Shown here piece after piece: positions 5,963-10,480 of a stretch of 10,480 nt of DNA. Under the pieces are notes generated by a model. It was not told the origin of the DNA. It was given only the letters and a program-made list of their open reading frames with translations, and did no database searches. Origin of the DNA: Methanosarcinales archaeon. GTDB lineage: Archaea; Halobacteriota; Syntropharchaeia; Alkanophagales; Methanospirareceae. Both the position numbers and the translations under genes were made by a program. How positions within the stretch are numbered: position 1 is the first letter of the stretch; each line of letters starts with the position of its first letter. The stretch is taken from contig JAODGL010000161.1 of the NCBI GenBank assembly GCA_025464585.1, positions 30,189-40,668 on the forward strand, given 5' to 3'.

Positions 5963-6703
5963 ATGCCTCCAACACCGAAGCTAATCCTCGACTTGCACGT
6001 GCACACGAATTACTCACATGATGGAGAGGATTCAGTGGAGAAAATAATAGAGAGTGCAATAGCGAAGAAGCTGGATGGCATCGCAATATGCGACCACGAT
6101 ACGATGGAAGGTTTTTTTGCTGCGCGAAAATGCGTAGCTGGTAATGATTTGAATTTAATAATCATTCCCGGGATAGAAGTAACGACTTCCGAAGGTCATT
6201 TAATCGTGCTCGGTGTGGAAGAAGAGATAAAGGAGGGATTGTCACCAGCGGAGACGATAAGAATAGCAAGAGAGAAAGAGAAGGAAAAGAATAGCACCGT
6301 TGTAATTATTGCACCTCATCCCTTCCATCCTTTCCGCCACAGCATCGGTAACCTTTGCATGCATTCTGAATTGGAGATAGATGCAATAGAAATCTTTAAT
6401 TCCCGGTATTTCCTCGGCACTGCGAACGAAAAGGCAAGGAGAAAGGCAGCTCAGAGAAATATCACCGCGGTTGCGGGAAGCGATGCGCATTCCGCGGAAT
6501 GCGTGGGTCTTGCAACTGTTGAAGTAGAGGTCGAGACAAAAGCAGAGCAAAAAACAAAAGAAAAGATACAGGTAGAAGCGATTTTGAGAGGGCTAAAAGA
6601 GGGGAAGGTGGAGATAAAGAGTTGTAAGAGAACACCTTTTTGGGCTTATTTCAAGCAATTATTTGGATTTTATTCAACTCTTCAGGCGTATTTATATTTA
6701 TAA
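5963..6703 (+). CDS. PHP-family metal-dependent phosphoesterase (246 aa)
   Basis: This is a PHP-domain protein of the stand-alone class related to nucleoside 3',5'-bisphosphate and histidinol-phosphate-type phosphatases. Metal-ligand motifs are in the expected order: DLHVHTNYS (H12, H14), DHDT (D44, H45, D46), GIEVTT with E72, H79, APHPFHP (H119, H122), EIFNSR (E143) and GSDAH (D174, H176). A basic C-terminal end (about 215-246) follows the domain. No polymerase or other fused domain is present, and the length is normal for the class. The substrate cannot be named from sequence. ATG at 5963 has no clear ribosome site, and the family-typical N-terminus (DLHVHT within 15 residues) supports this start. 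It sits 43 bases after operon 2 and may be read through from it. Its last 17 codons overlap the end of the convergent MobA-like gene. Confidence 0.88.
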   Translation: MPPTPKLILDLHVHTNYSHDGEDSVEKIIESAIAKKLDGIAICDHDTMEGFFAARKCVAGNDLNLIIIPGIEVTTSEGHLIVLGVEEEIKEGLSPAETIRIAREKEKEKNSTVVIIAPHPFHPFRHSIGNLCMHSELEIDAIEIFNSRYFLGTANEKARRKAAQRNITAVAGSDAHSAECVGLATVEVEVETKAEQKTKEKIQVEAILRGLKEGKVEIKSCKRTPFWAYFKQLFGFYSTLQAYLYL

Positions 6704-7274
6704 ACGTCTTTAAACTGGGGTCTATCTCCTTTATCTCCTTTACAGATACGAAATAAATGTTTTTAAGACGCGATAAAACGTCAAAAATCTTCCTCTCCCC
6801 TTTTCCTGTCGCCTCTTTTATCGCTGCCAGCATCGGCTTCTTTCGATAGACCGCGTGCAATGGCTCTACCAGCCCGTTTCCCCATCTCGGCACCACGGCA
6901 TCGTATCCGGTAGATGCTATCTCAAATAGAAATTTTACAACATCTCGGTTCACAAAAGGCATGTCACAGCCAATGACGAGCGAAAGCGAAAAAGAAGCTC
7001 TTTCTAAACCCGATAGAAGACCTGCAAGCGGACCAACGTCCTTTAGCGGGTCAAAGACTAAAATGAACTTCTGAGGTATTTTATGCTCGATTTGTTCTCC
7101 CTGCTTCTCATCTCGTGCAGCTACTATTATTTCGTCTGCTATACTTGATGCTCTATCAATAGTGTGCTGTATGAGCGGTTTGTTATTTAAGGTGATGAGG
7201 CATTTATCGAAGTGTAGAAATCTTTGGCTTTTTCCGCCTGCCAGGATGAGCACGGTCTTTTTACCTTGCAACAC
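6651..7274 (-). CDS. mobA: Molybdenum cofactor guanylyltransferase, MobA-like (207 aa)
   Basis: This is a nucleotidyltransferase of the MobA/GlmU fold. MobA joins GMP to Mo- or W-molybdopterin to make the bis-guanine-dinucleotide cofactor of formate dehydrogenases and related oxidoreductases. Visible motifs are LAGGKSQR (11-18) with K24 as the P-loop-like nucleotide site, GPLAGLLSGL (81-90), GCDMPF (102-107) with the metal-binding Asp104, EPLHAVY (137-143), and the family's closing FININTPEEL (191-200). The LAGG loop reads RFLHFDK where RMGxDK is usual, a slight departure. Length is typical. The likely start is GTG at 7274 (or TTG at 7271). No ATG is in frame nearby and no ribosome site is seen, so a leaderless message is possible. 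The gene stands alone, with no other molybdopterin gene in view. A related nucleotidyltransferase role cannot be excluded. Confidence 0.85.
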   Translation of the reverse strand: MLQGKKTVLILAGGKSQRFLHFDKCLITLNNKPLIQHTIDRASSIADEIIVAARDEKQGEQIEHKIPQKFILVFDPLKDVGPLAGLLSGLERASFSLSLVIGCDMPFVNRDVVKFLFEIASTGYDAVVPRWGNGLVEPLHAVYRKKPMLAAIKEATGKGERKIFDVLSRLKNIYFVSVKEIKEIDPSLKTFININTPEELNKIQIIA

Positions 7275-7296
7275 TTTTTCATAAAAAGAAAACCTG

Positions 7297-7307
7297 TACT
7301 AAAAGAA
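7297..7307 (-). promoter_or_regulatory. Possible TATA-like box of the mobA-like gene
   Basis: The minus strand reads TTTTTCTTTTAGTAC across roughly 7311-7297. Its AT-rich core is centred about 28 bases before the GTG at 7274. That spacing would produce a leaderless transcript, which agrees with the lack of a ribosome site. The match to TTTATATA is poor, so this is tentative. Confidence 0.25.
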
Positions 7308-7343
7308 AAATAGCTTGAAACCTGGCAACTAAAACTAAACAAA

Positions 7344-7354
7344 TACTATATATA
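7344..7354 (+). promoter_or_regulatory. TATA box ahead of the 105-residue membrane protein gene
   Basis: ACTATATATA lies in an A-rich stretch (AAACAAATACTATATATAGG). A start near 7375 would give a leader of about 45 bases ending in the excellent ribosome site GGAGGAGGTG (7403-7412). It is the only clear promoter for the same-strand genes that follow, so it may also drive the HTH-ACT regulator downstream. Confidence 0.5.
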
Positions 7355-7419
7355 GGAAAATGATAGATTATTATGCTATGATAGATAGGGAATAAAAAAT
7401 AAGGAGGAGGTGTTGAAAT

Positions 7420-7737
7420 ATGGAAGCAAGAGATATAATCTTTTCGGTTGTGATGGTCTTCTCTGCTTTTGTGCTGGTGTATAAGATAGTATATGACTAT
7501 CGTGCCAGGGATCCGGTGATCGTAATGTCCGCAGTGATATTGATAGGAATGCTTGCTATTTTGTTTTTAAGTGTGGGTGAACGGTTAAGGAAAATGGAAG
7601 AGGCGATAAATGAGAAGGAGCGGTCTTTACGCGTGAGCATGCAATCGGTGGAAGAGGAAGTACGTGAGAAAGTGGATAGCGCAACGCGAAGATTAAACGA
7701 AGTAAGAGAGGATATAGTGAAGAGAGGATATAGGTAA
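7420..7737 (+). CDS. Small membrane protein with cytoplasmic coiled-coil tail (105 aa)
   Basis: I do not recognise a family. Two membrane helices are clear (about residues 7-24 and 33-51), joined by a short charged turn (DYRARD). They are followed by a long, highly charged helix (about 53-102, RLRKMEEAINEKERSLRVSM onward) with heptad-like spacing of hydrophobic residues, consistent with a coiled coil. The short loop implies that both ends lie on the same side, probably inside. ATG at 7420 is fixed by GGAGGAGGTG at 7403-7412, the strongest ribosome site in the window, so high expression is plausible. The gene precedes the HTH-ACT regulator by 70 bases on the same strand. A scaffold or membrane-tether role is possible but unsupported. 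Confidence 0.75.
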   Translation: MEARDIIFSVVMVFSAFVLVYKIVYDYRARDPVIVMSAVILIGMLAILFLSVGERLRKMEEAINEKERSLRVSMQSVEEEVREKVDSATRRLNEVREDIVKRGYR

Positions 7738-7775
7738 AAAATCACAATGACAAATACTACCAAATCCCAAGTAAA
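7737..7775 (+). repeat. 39-base intergenic repeat, copy 1
   Basis: This stretch matches 8323-8361 at 35 of 39 positions by hand alignment, with no gaps. The invariant core is CAAATACTACCAAA-x-CCCAAG. It begins at the stop codon of the 105-residue gene. The differences are at 7744, 7750, 7765 and 7772. Confidence 0.8.
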
Positions 7776-7795
7776 TTTTGGGGTTGTTTGGTAGT
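7756..7795 (+). promoter_or_regulatory. Stem-loop just upstream of the HTH-ACT regulator gene
   Basis: ACTACCAAA (7756-7764) pairs with TTTGGTAGT (7787-7795). Inside, CCCAA (7766-7770) pairs with TTGGG (7778-7782) around a 7-base loop, with a small asymmetric bulge between the two stems. The structure ends 12 bases before the ATG at 7808, where a ribosome site would be expected but none is visible. It could be a protein-binding operator, an RNA control element, or a weak terminator of the upstream gene. There is no T-tract after it, which makes the last option less likely. Confidence 0.5.
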
Positions 7796-7807
7796 TTCGA
7801 TAAAACG

Positions 7808-8320
7808 ATGTGGCGAGAGGTAGTAGAGAAGTTTGAGGGTTTTCCATCGCAAAGGAAAGTTATAGAGCTATTGTTGGAAAGGGGGTTTCAGGTGAGTTCC
7901 GAAGGAAAAGTGGTTTCGGGCGGGATTGAGATACCACATACGCAGATAGCAAACGAGATAGGCGTGGATCGGCGAGTAGTGGATATGACGGTGAAAAGAA
8001 TCCTGAAGGAGCCTGAGTTGAAGAGAATATTTGGAAATATACGTTCTCTTGCATTTCTTTCTGATGTCGCTCCTTTGTTAGGGCTAAGTGTGGTTATAAT
8101 ACATCCTACGGATGCTAAAAAAAGAGGGATCCTTGGCGAAGTTGCTACGTTGATAGCAAGGCGAGGGATTAGCATAAGACAAGCAGTTAGCGATGACCCT
8201 TATCTCGTGGATGACCCAAAACTCACCATTATCACCGATAAGAAGATACCAGGGGAGTTAATAGAGGAGATAGGACGGATAAGGAATGTAAAAGGGGTAC
8301 AAATTCACCCGCCGCGATAG
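7808..8320 (+). CDS. HTH and ACT domain regulator of amino acid metabolism, COG2150-like (170 aa)
   Basis: This is a two-domain archaeal protein usually annotated as a predicted regulator of amino acid metabolism. The N-terminal part (about 1-80) is a helix-turn-helix domain with the family-typical GGIEIPHTQIANEIGVDRRVVD (residues 38-59). The C-terminal part (about 94-168) is an ACT domain (LGLSVVIIHPTDAKKRGILGEVATLIARRGISIRQ, then LTIITDKKIPGELIEEIGRIRNVKGVQI), a fold that binds amino acids. I start it at ATG 7808 (MWREVVEKF) because family members begin this way. The in-frame TTG at 7778 lies inside the hairpin and would add ten unrelated residues. It has no ribosome site. It is followed by the repeat and then by the NAPRTase gene on the same strand. 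The ligand and target genes are unknown. Confidence 0.87.
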   Translation: MWREVVEKFEGFPSQRKVIELLLERGFQVSSEGKVVSGGIEIPHTQIANEIGVDRRVVDMTVKRILKEPELKRIFGNIRSLAFLSDVAPLLGLSVVIIHPTDAKKRGILGEVATLIARRGISIRQAVSDDPYLVDDPKLTIITDKKIPGELIEEIGRIRNVKGVQIHPPR

Positions 8321-8322
8321 AG

Positions 8323-8361
8323 AAAAATCCCAATGGCAAATACTACCAAAACCCAAGAAAA
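8323..8361 (+). repeat. 39-base intergenic repeat, copy 2
   Basis: This is the partner of 7737-7775 (35 of 39 identical). It starts two bases after the stop codon of the HTH-ACT gene and ends at the AAATG run before the NAPRTase gene. Unlike copy 1 it is not followed by the TTTGGTAG arm, so it cannot form the same hairpin. Confidence 0.8.
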
Positions 8362-8388
8362 ATGAAGCAAAAAAGGAGCAGGGAAGAA

Positions 8389-9546
8389 ATGCTATTCTCA
8401 ATTGTTCCTGACGAGGACATTCTGGAAGGGAAAACCACGGATATATACTTCCTCAGGACAGAGGAGGTGCTGAGGGAGAAAGGAGTGAATCCAGAGGTAG
8501 TGGCAGAGGTTACTACCACGAGTGGGGGATGGGCGGTGTTGGCGGGACTAAAAGATGTAGCTCATTTGTTAGAAGGGAAGAACGTGGATGTGTATGCGAT
8601 GCCAGAAGGCACGATTTTTTTCCCTTATGAACCAGTTTTGCGTATTGAGGGGCGTTATTTGGAGTTCGCAAGATACGAAACGCCTTTATTAGGGTTTCTC
8701 TGTCATGAATCGGGGATAGCGACAAAGGCGGCGCGGATAAAGCTTCTTGCTGGCGAAGTCCCTGTCATTTCCTTCGGCACCAGAAGGCAGCATCCAGCAT
8801 TAGCAGCGATGATAGAGCGATGTGCGTATCTTGGTGGAATGGACGGTGTGAGTTGCGTTGCCGGTGCGGAACGGATAGGAATAGAAGCAACAGGGACAAT
8901 GCCGCATTCTTTGATTATATGTTTCGGTGAGGACAGGCAGAAGGATGCGTGGAAGGCGTTTGACGAAGTTATTGCGCCCGAAGTGCCTCGAATATGCCTC
9001 TGCGATACTTATTATGACGAGAAAAAAGAGGCTATAATGGCGGCGGAGGCGCTTGGAGCATCTTTACGTGCTGTTCGCCTGGATACGCCGACTTCGAGGA
9101 AGGGTGACTTCAGAAGAATTATAGAGGAGGTAAGGTGGGAGCTTGACATTAGAGGTCATAAGAACGTGGGGATATTTGTAAGCGGGGGTATAGATGAAGA
9201 GGAAGTGATTGAACTGCGAGAAGTGGTAGCAGGGTTTGGCGTGGGAACAAGCGTTGCAAATGCCAGGTGCATTGATTTCGCACTGGACATAATAGAAAAG
9301 GAAGGAGAACCTTGTGCAAAGCGCGGGAAGCGGGGAGGGAAGAAGCAGGTGTATAGACGGAAGGGTGTAATTGAAGAAGAAAAAGATGAGATAAGATTGG
9401 TGAAAGAAGCACCGCCAAAGGATATGGAGCCGTTGTTGAAACCGATGATTCTCGGGGGTGAAATCGTATCGGATTTTTCGTTTTCACTCACAGAAGCGAG
9501 GAGAAGGGTGCTGGAGCAGTTGAAGGTGTTGAACCCTTCCATATAA
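8389..9546 (+). CDS. pncB: Nicotinate phosphoribosyltransferase, archaeal type (385 aa)
   Basis: This enzyme joins nicotinate to PRPP to give nicotinate mononucleotide (NaMN), the Preiss-Handler step of NAD salvage. The sequence shows the archaeal short form: EGKTTDIYFLRT (13-24), the barrel with VISFGTRRQHPA (126-137), GTMPHSLI (169-176), CDTYYDEKKEA (205-215), RLDTPTSRKGDFR (230-242), the phosphate-binding VSGGIDEEE (264-272) and FGVGTSVANA (283-292). ATG at 8389 is preferred over ATG at 8362 because GGAG at 8375-8378 is correctly spaced for it, whereas the earlier ATG abuts the repeat and has no ribosome site. Family members also start close to SEEEI/PDEDI-EGKTTD. The C-terminal region after PCAKRGK (308-314) has one Cys (309), where the Thermoplasma enzyme is reported to have a four-Cys zinc-knuckle-like domain. 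It lies upstream of a cobamide-salvage gene, and NaMN is also the ribosyl donor for lower-ligand activation. Confidence 0.9.
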   Translation: MLFSIVPDEDILEGKTTDIYFLRTEEVLREKGVNPEVVAEVTTTSGGWAVLAGLKDVAHLLEGKNVDVYAMPEGTIFFPYEPVLRIEGRYLEFARYETPLLGFLCHESGIATKAARIKLLAGEVPVISFGTRRQHPALAAMIERCAYLGGMDGVSCVAGAERIGIEATGTMPHSLIICFGEDRQKDAWKAFDEVIAPEVPRICLCDTYYDEKKEAIMAAEALGASLRAVRLDTPTSRKGDFRRIIEEVRWELDIRGHKNVGIFVSGGIDEEEVIELREVVAGFGVGTSVANARCIDFALDIIEKEGEPCAKRGKRGGKKQVYRRKGVIEEEKDEIRLVKEAPPKDMEPLLKPMILGGEIVSDFSFSLTEARRRVLEQLKVLNPSI

Positions 9547-9580
9547 CCACAAGATTACACGGATTTACAAAATTGATGAA
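9547..9580 (+). repeat. Spacer resembling ACCACAGATTACACGGATT dispersed repeats
   Basis: The spacer right after the NAPRTase stop contains CCACAAGATTACACGGATTT. Wording of this kind (CCACAGATTACACGGATT and variants) is familiar to me as an intergenic element scattered through many bacterial and archaeal genomes. Only one copy is in this window, so the repeat nature rests on memory. Confidence 0.3.
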
Positions 9581-9629
9581 TAGAATTCCACGACAGGGAA
9601 AAAGAAATAAAGGAAATACGGAAACAAAG

Positions 9630-10480
9630 ATGAAAATAGAAAAAGCGAAAGAATACATTGCCGTGCACGGCGATTTCAAAGTGCTGAGTTCCGCAGTCTA
9701 TAATGGGGGTTTCGTCAGTGCGAACGCAATAATAAACTTGACCGTGAGCAACGATTTCAAAGGGAACGCTTTTGAACTCTTCGATTCTTTTCTGGCTGAA
9801 CAAGGTTTGGAGAAGGACAGAGTAGTAGGGCTGATGACTGCCGTCCCTATGAAGAATGCAAGCATTATAGAGGGCGAAGATGTAACGGCTATCATAACCG
9901 CAGGCATATCGAAGCATAGCCAGCGTAGCAAATCACCTTCTACTGTCAACATAATCCTGCTGGTGGATAAGAACCTGTCTCAATCTGCGATGGCGAATGC
10001 AATGATAGTAGCGACGGAAGCGAAAACAGCCGCTTTCTCGGACCTTGATGTGCACGATGAAAAAGGGAACTTATTCACCGGTGACGCAACAGATTCCGTG
10101 GTTATTGCCGCCTGTAAAACGTTTAGGACAGAAGAGGAGATATTTGCAGGAAAAGCGACGAAATTAGGAGAAGCAATCTACGAAGTGGTAAGAGAAGGAG
10201 TAAAAGGAGCTCTTTTTCGTCACGATAAGTTGAGCGCGGACAGACCGATACTTACAAGACTGGAAGAACGAGGGATATATTTGGAAGATATGGTATCAAC
10301 GGCTTTGGAACTCTACGTGCCGGTGGAAGGAGAAGCCGGAAGGGAAGAGCTAAAAAGGAGGCTGGAAGAAAAGATAAAGCAGGAATGTTCGGATGTAAAC
10401 GTGGCATTGCTGCTGGCAGCGGCACTGCATTCAGAGGAGGAAGAGATAAGAAAGGGCAGAGCGGGTGAAGCCGGGGAAGC
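9630..10480 (+). CDS. cbiZ: Adenosylcobinamide amidohydrolase CbiZ, probably N-terminal part of bifunctional CbiS (partial)
   Basis: The window ends inside this gene, and the 283 visible codons have no stop. Residues about 15-195 match the CbiZ family, which removes the nucleotide-loop linker of (pseudo)cobamides so that cobyric acid can be rebuilt into a usable cobamide. Landmarks are YNGGFVSANAIINLTV (24-39), GLMTAVPM (67-74), ITAGISK (89-95), VNIILLVD (106-113), ATEAKTAAFSDLDV (128-141) and the glycine/aspartate block GDATDSVVIA (151-160). After HDKLSADRPIL (198-208) a second domain begins (RLEERGIYLEDMVSTALELYV, then SDVNVALLLAAALHSEE). CbiZ is known fused to the alpha-ribazole-phosphate phosphatase CobZ in archaeal CbiS, and the length and helical C-terminal sequence fit that, with less certainty. 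ATG at 9630 has only a weak AAAGGAAAT site. It lies 83 bases after the NAPRTase gene. Confidence 0.82.
   Translation, partial: MKIEKAKEYIAVHGDFKVLSSAVYNGGFVSANAIINLTVSNDFKGNAFELFDSFLAEQGLEKDRVVGLMTAVPMKNASIIEGEDVTAIITAGISKHSQRSKSPSTVNIILLVDKNLSQSAMANAMIVATEAKTAAFSDLDVHDEKGNLFTGDATDSVVIAACKTFRTEEEIFAGKATKLGEAIYEVVREGVKGALFRHDKLSADRPILTRLEERGIYLEDMVSTALELYVPVEGEAGREELKRRLEEKIKQECSDVNVALLLAAALHSEEEEIRKGRAGEAGE

Noticed and set aside
7756..7795. Intrinsic terminator of the 105 aa gene
   Set aside because: The hairpin is not followed by a T-tract and lies tight against the next start codon, so a regulatory role is at least as likely.
7778..7807. TTG start for the HTH-ACT regulator, adding ten residues
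   Set aside because: The added residues lie inside the stem-loop, have no ribosome site, and are not family-like. ATG 7808 (MWREVV) matches the usual N-terminus.
7737..8361. CRISPR-like array from the 39-base repeat
   Set aside because: There are only two copies, separated by a complete gene, not by a spacer of constant length.
8362..8388. Upstream ATG for nicotinate phosphoribosyltransferase
   Set aside because: It abuts the 39-base repeat with no ribosome site. The next nine codons contain the ribosome site (GGAG at 8375-8378) for ATG 8389.
9156..9952. Minus-strand reading frames opposite NAPRTase and CbiZ
   Set aside because: They lie opposite conserved genes, with low-complexity Ser/Pro-rich translations and no start signals.

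Overview
This window is almost certainly archaeal. Upstream of genes there are TATA boxes of the archaeal TTTATATA type rather than -35/-10 pairs. Several proteins belong to archaeal families: a small winged-helix regulator, an HTH-ACT regulator of the COG2150 type, the short archaeal nicotinate phosphoribosyltransferase, and a CbiZ-type adenosylcobinamide amidohydrolase. Shine-Dalgarno sites are strong (GGAGG/GGAGGTG). The gene mix would fit a methanogen or ANME/alkane-oxidising euryarchaeon (Methanosarcinales, Methanophagales or Syntrophoarchaeia-like), but no methanogenesis gene is present, so the lineage is a tentative inference.

The left half (about 1-5920) is two complete, compact operons separated by a CBS-domain gene on the other strand. 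Operon 1 (118-2887) encodes a small tail protein, a winged-helix regulator, a two-helix membrane protein and a 614-residue MrpD/NuoL-like antiporter subunit. It has its own promoter and a strong hairpin plus T-tract terminator. Operon 2 (3474-5919) encodes a two-helix membrane protein, a 633-residue antiporter subunit and a small tail protein. The two operons carry the same three kinds of part in a different order. The tail proteins (86 and 112 residues) are free-standing versions of the C-terminal amphipathic-helix plus membrane-anchor region that ends both large subunits. No other Mrp, hydrogenase, Fpo or Rnf subunit is in either operon. One antiporter (633 aa) keeps the ionisable residues expected in the proton path. 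The other (614 aa) has lost a His/Lys pair in the middle of it. This free-tail, asymmetric-antiporter-pair arrangement is the most interesting thing here.

The middle (5963-7274) has a PHP-family metal-dependent phosphoesterase and a convergent MobA-like molybdenum-cofactor guanylyltransferase. Their 3' ends overlap by 53 bases.

The right part (7420-10480) is a same-strand run: a small membrane protein with a coiled-coil tail, the HTH-ACT regulator, nicotinate phosphoribosyltransferase and a CbiZ/CbiS-type cobamide remodelling enzyme cut by the window edge. A 39-base sequence is repeated between stop and start codons ahead of both the regulator and the phosphoribosyltransferase. The first copy forms part of a hairpin. 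NaMN made by the phosphoribosyltransferase is the substrate used to activate the lower base of cobamides, which makes the last two genes a plausible functional pair. No tRNA, rRNA, CRISPR array, insertion sequence or phage gene was seen.
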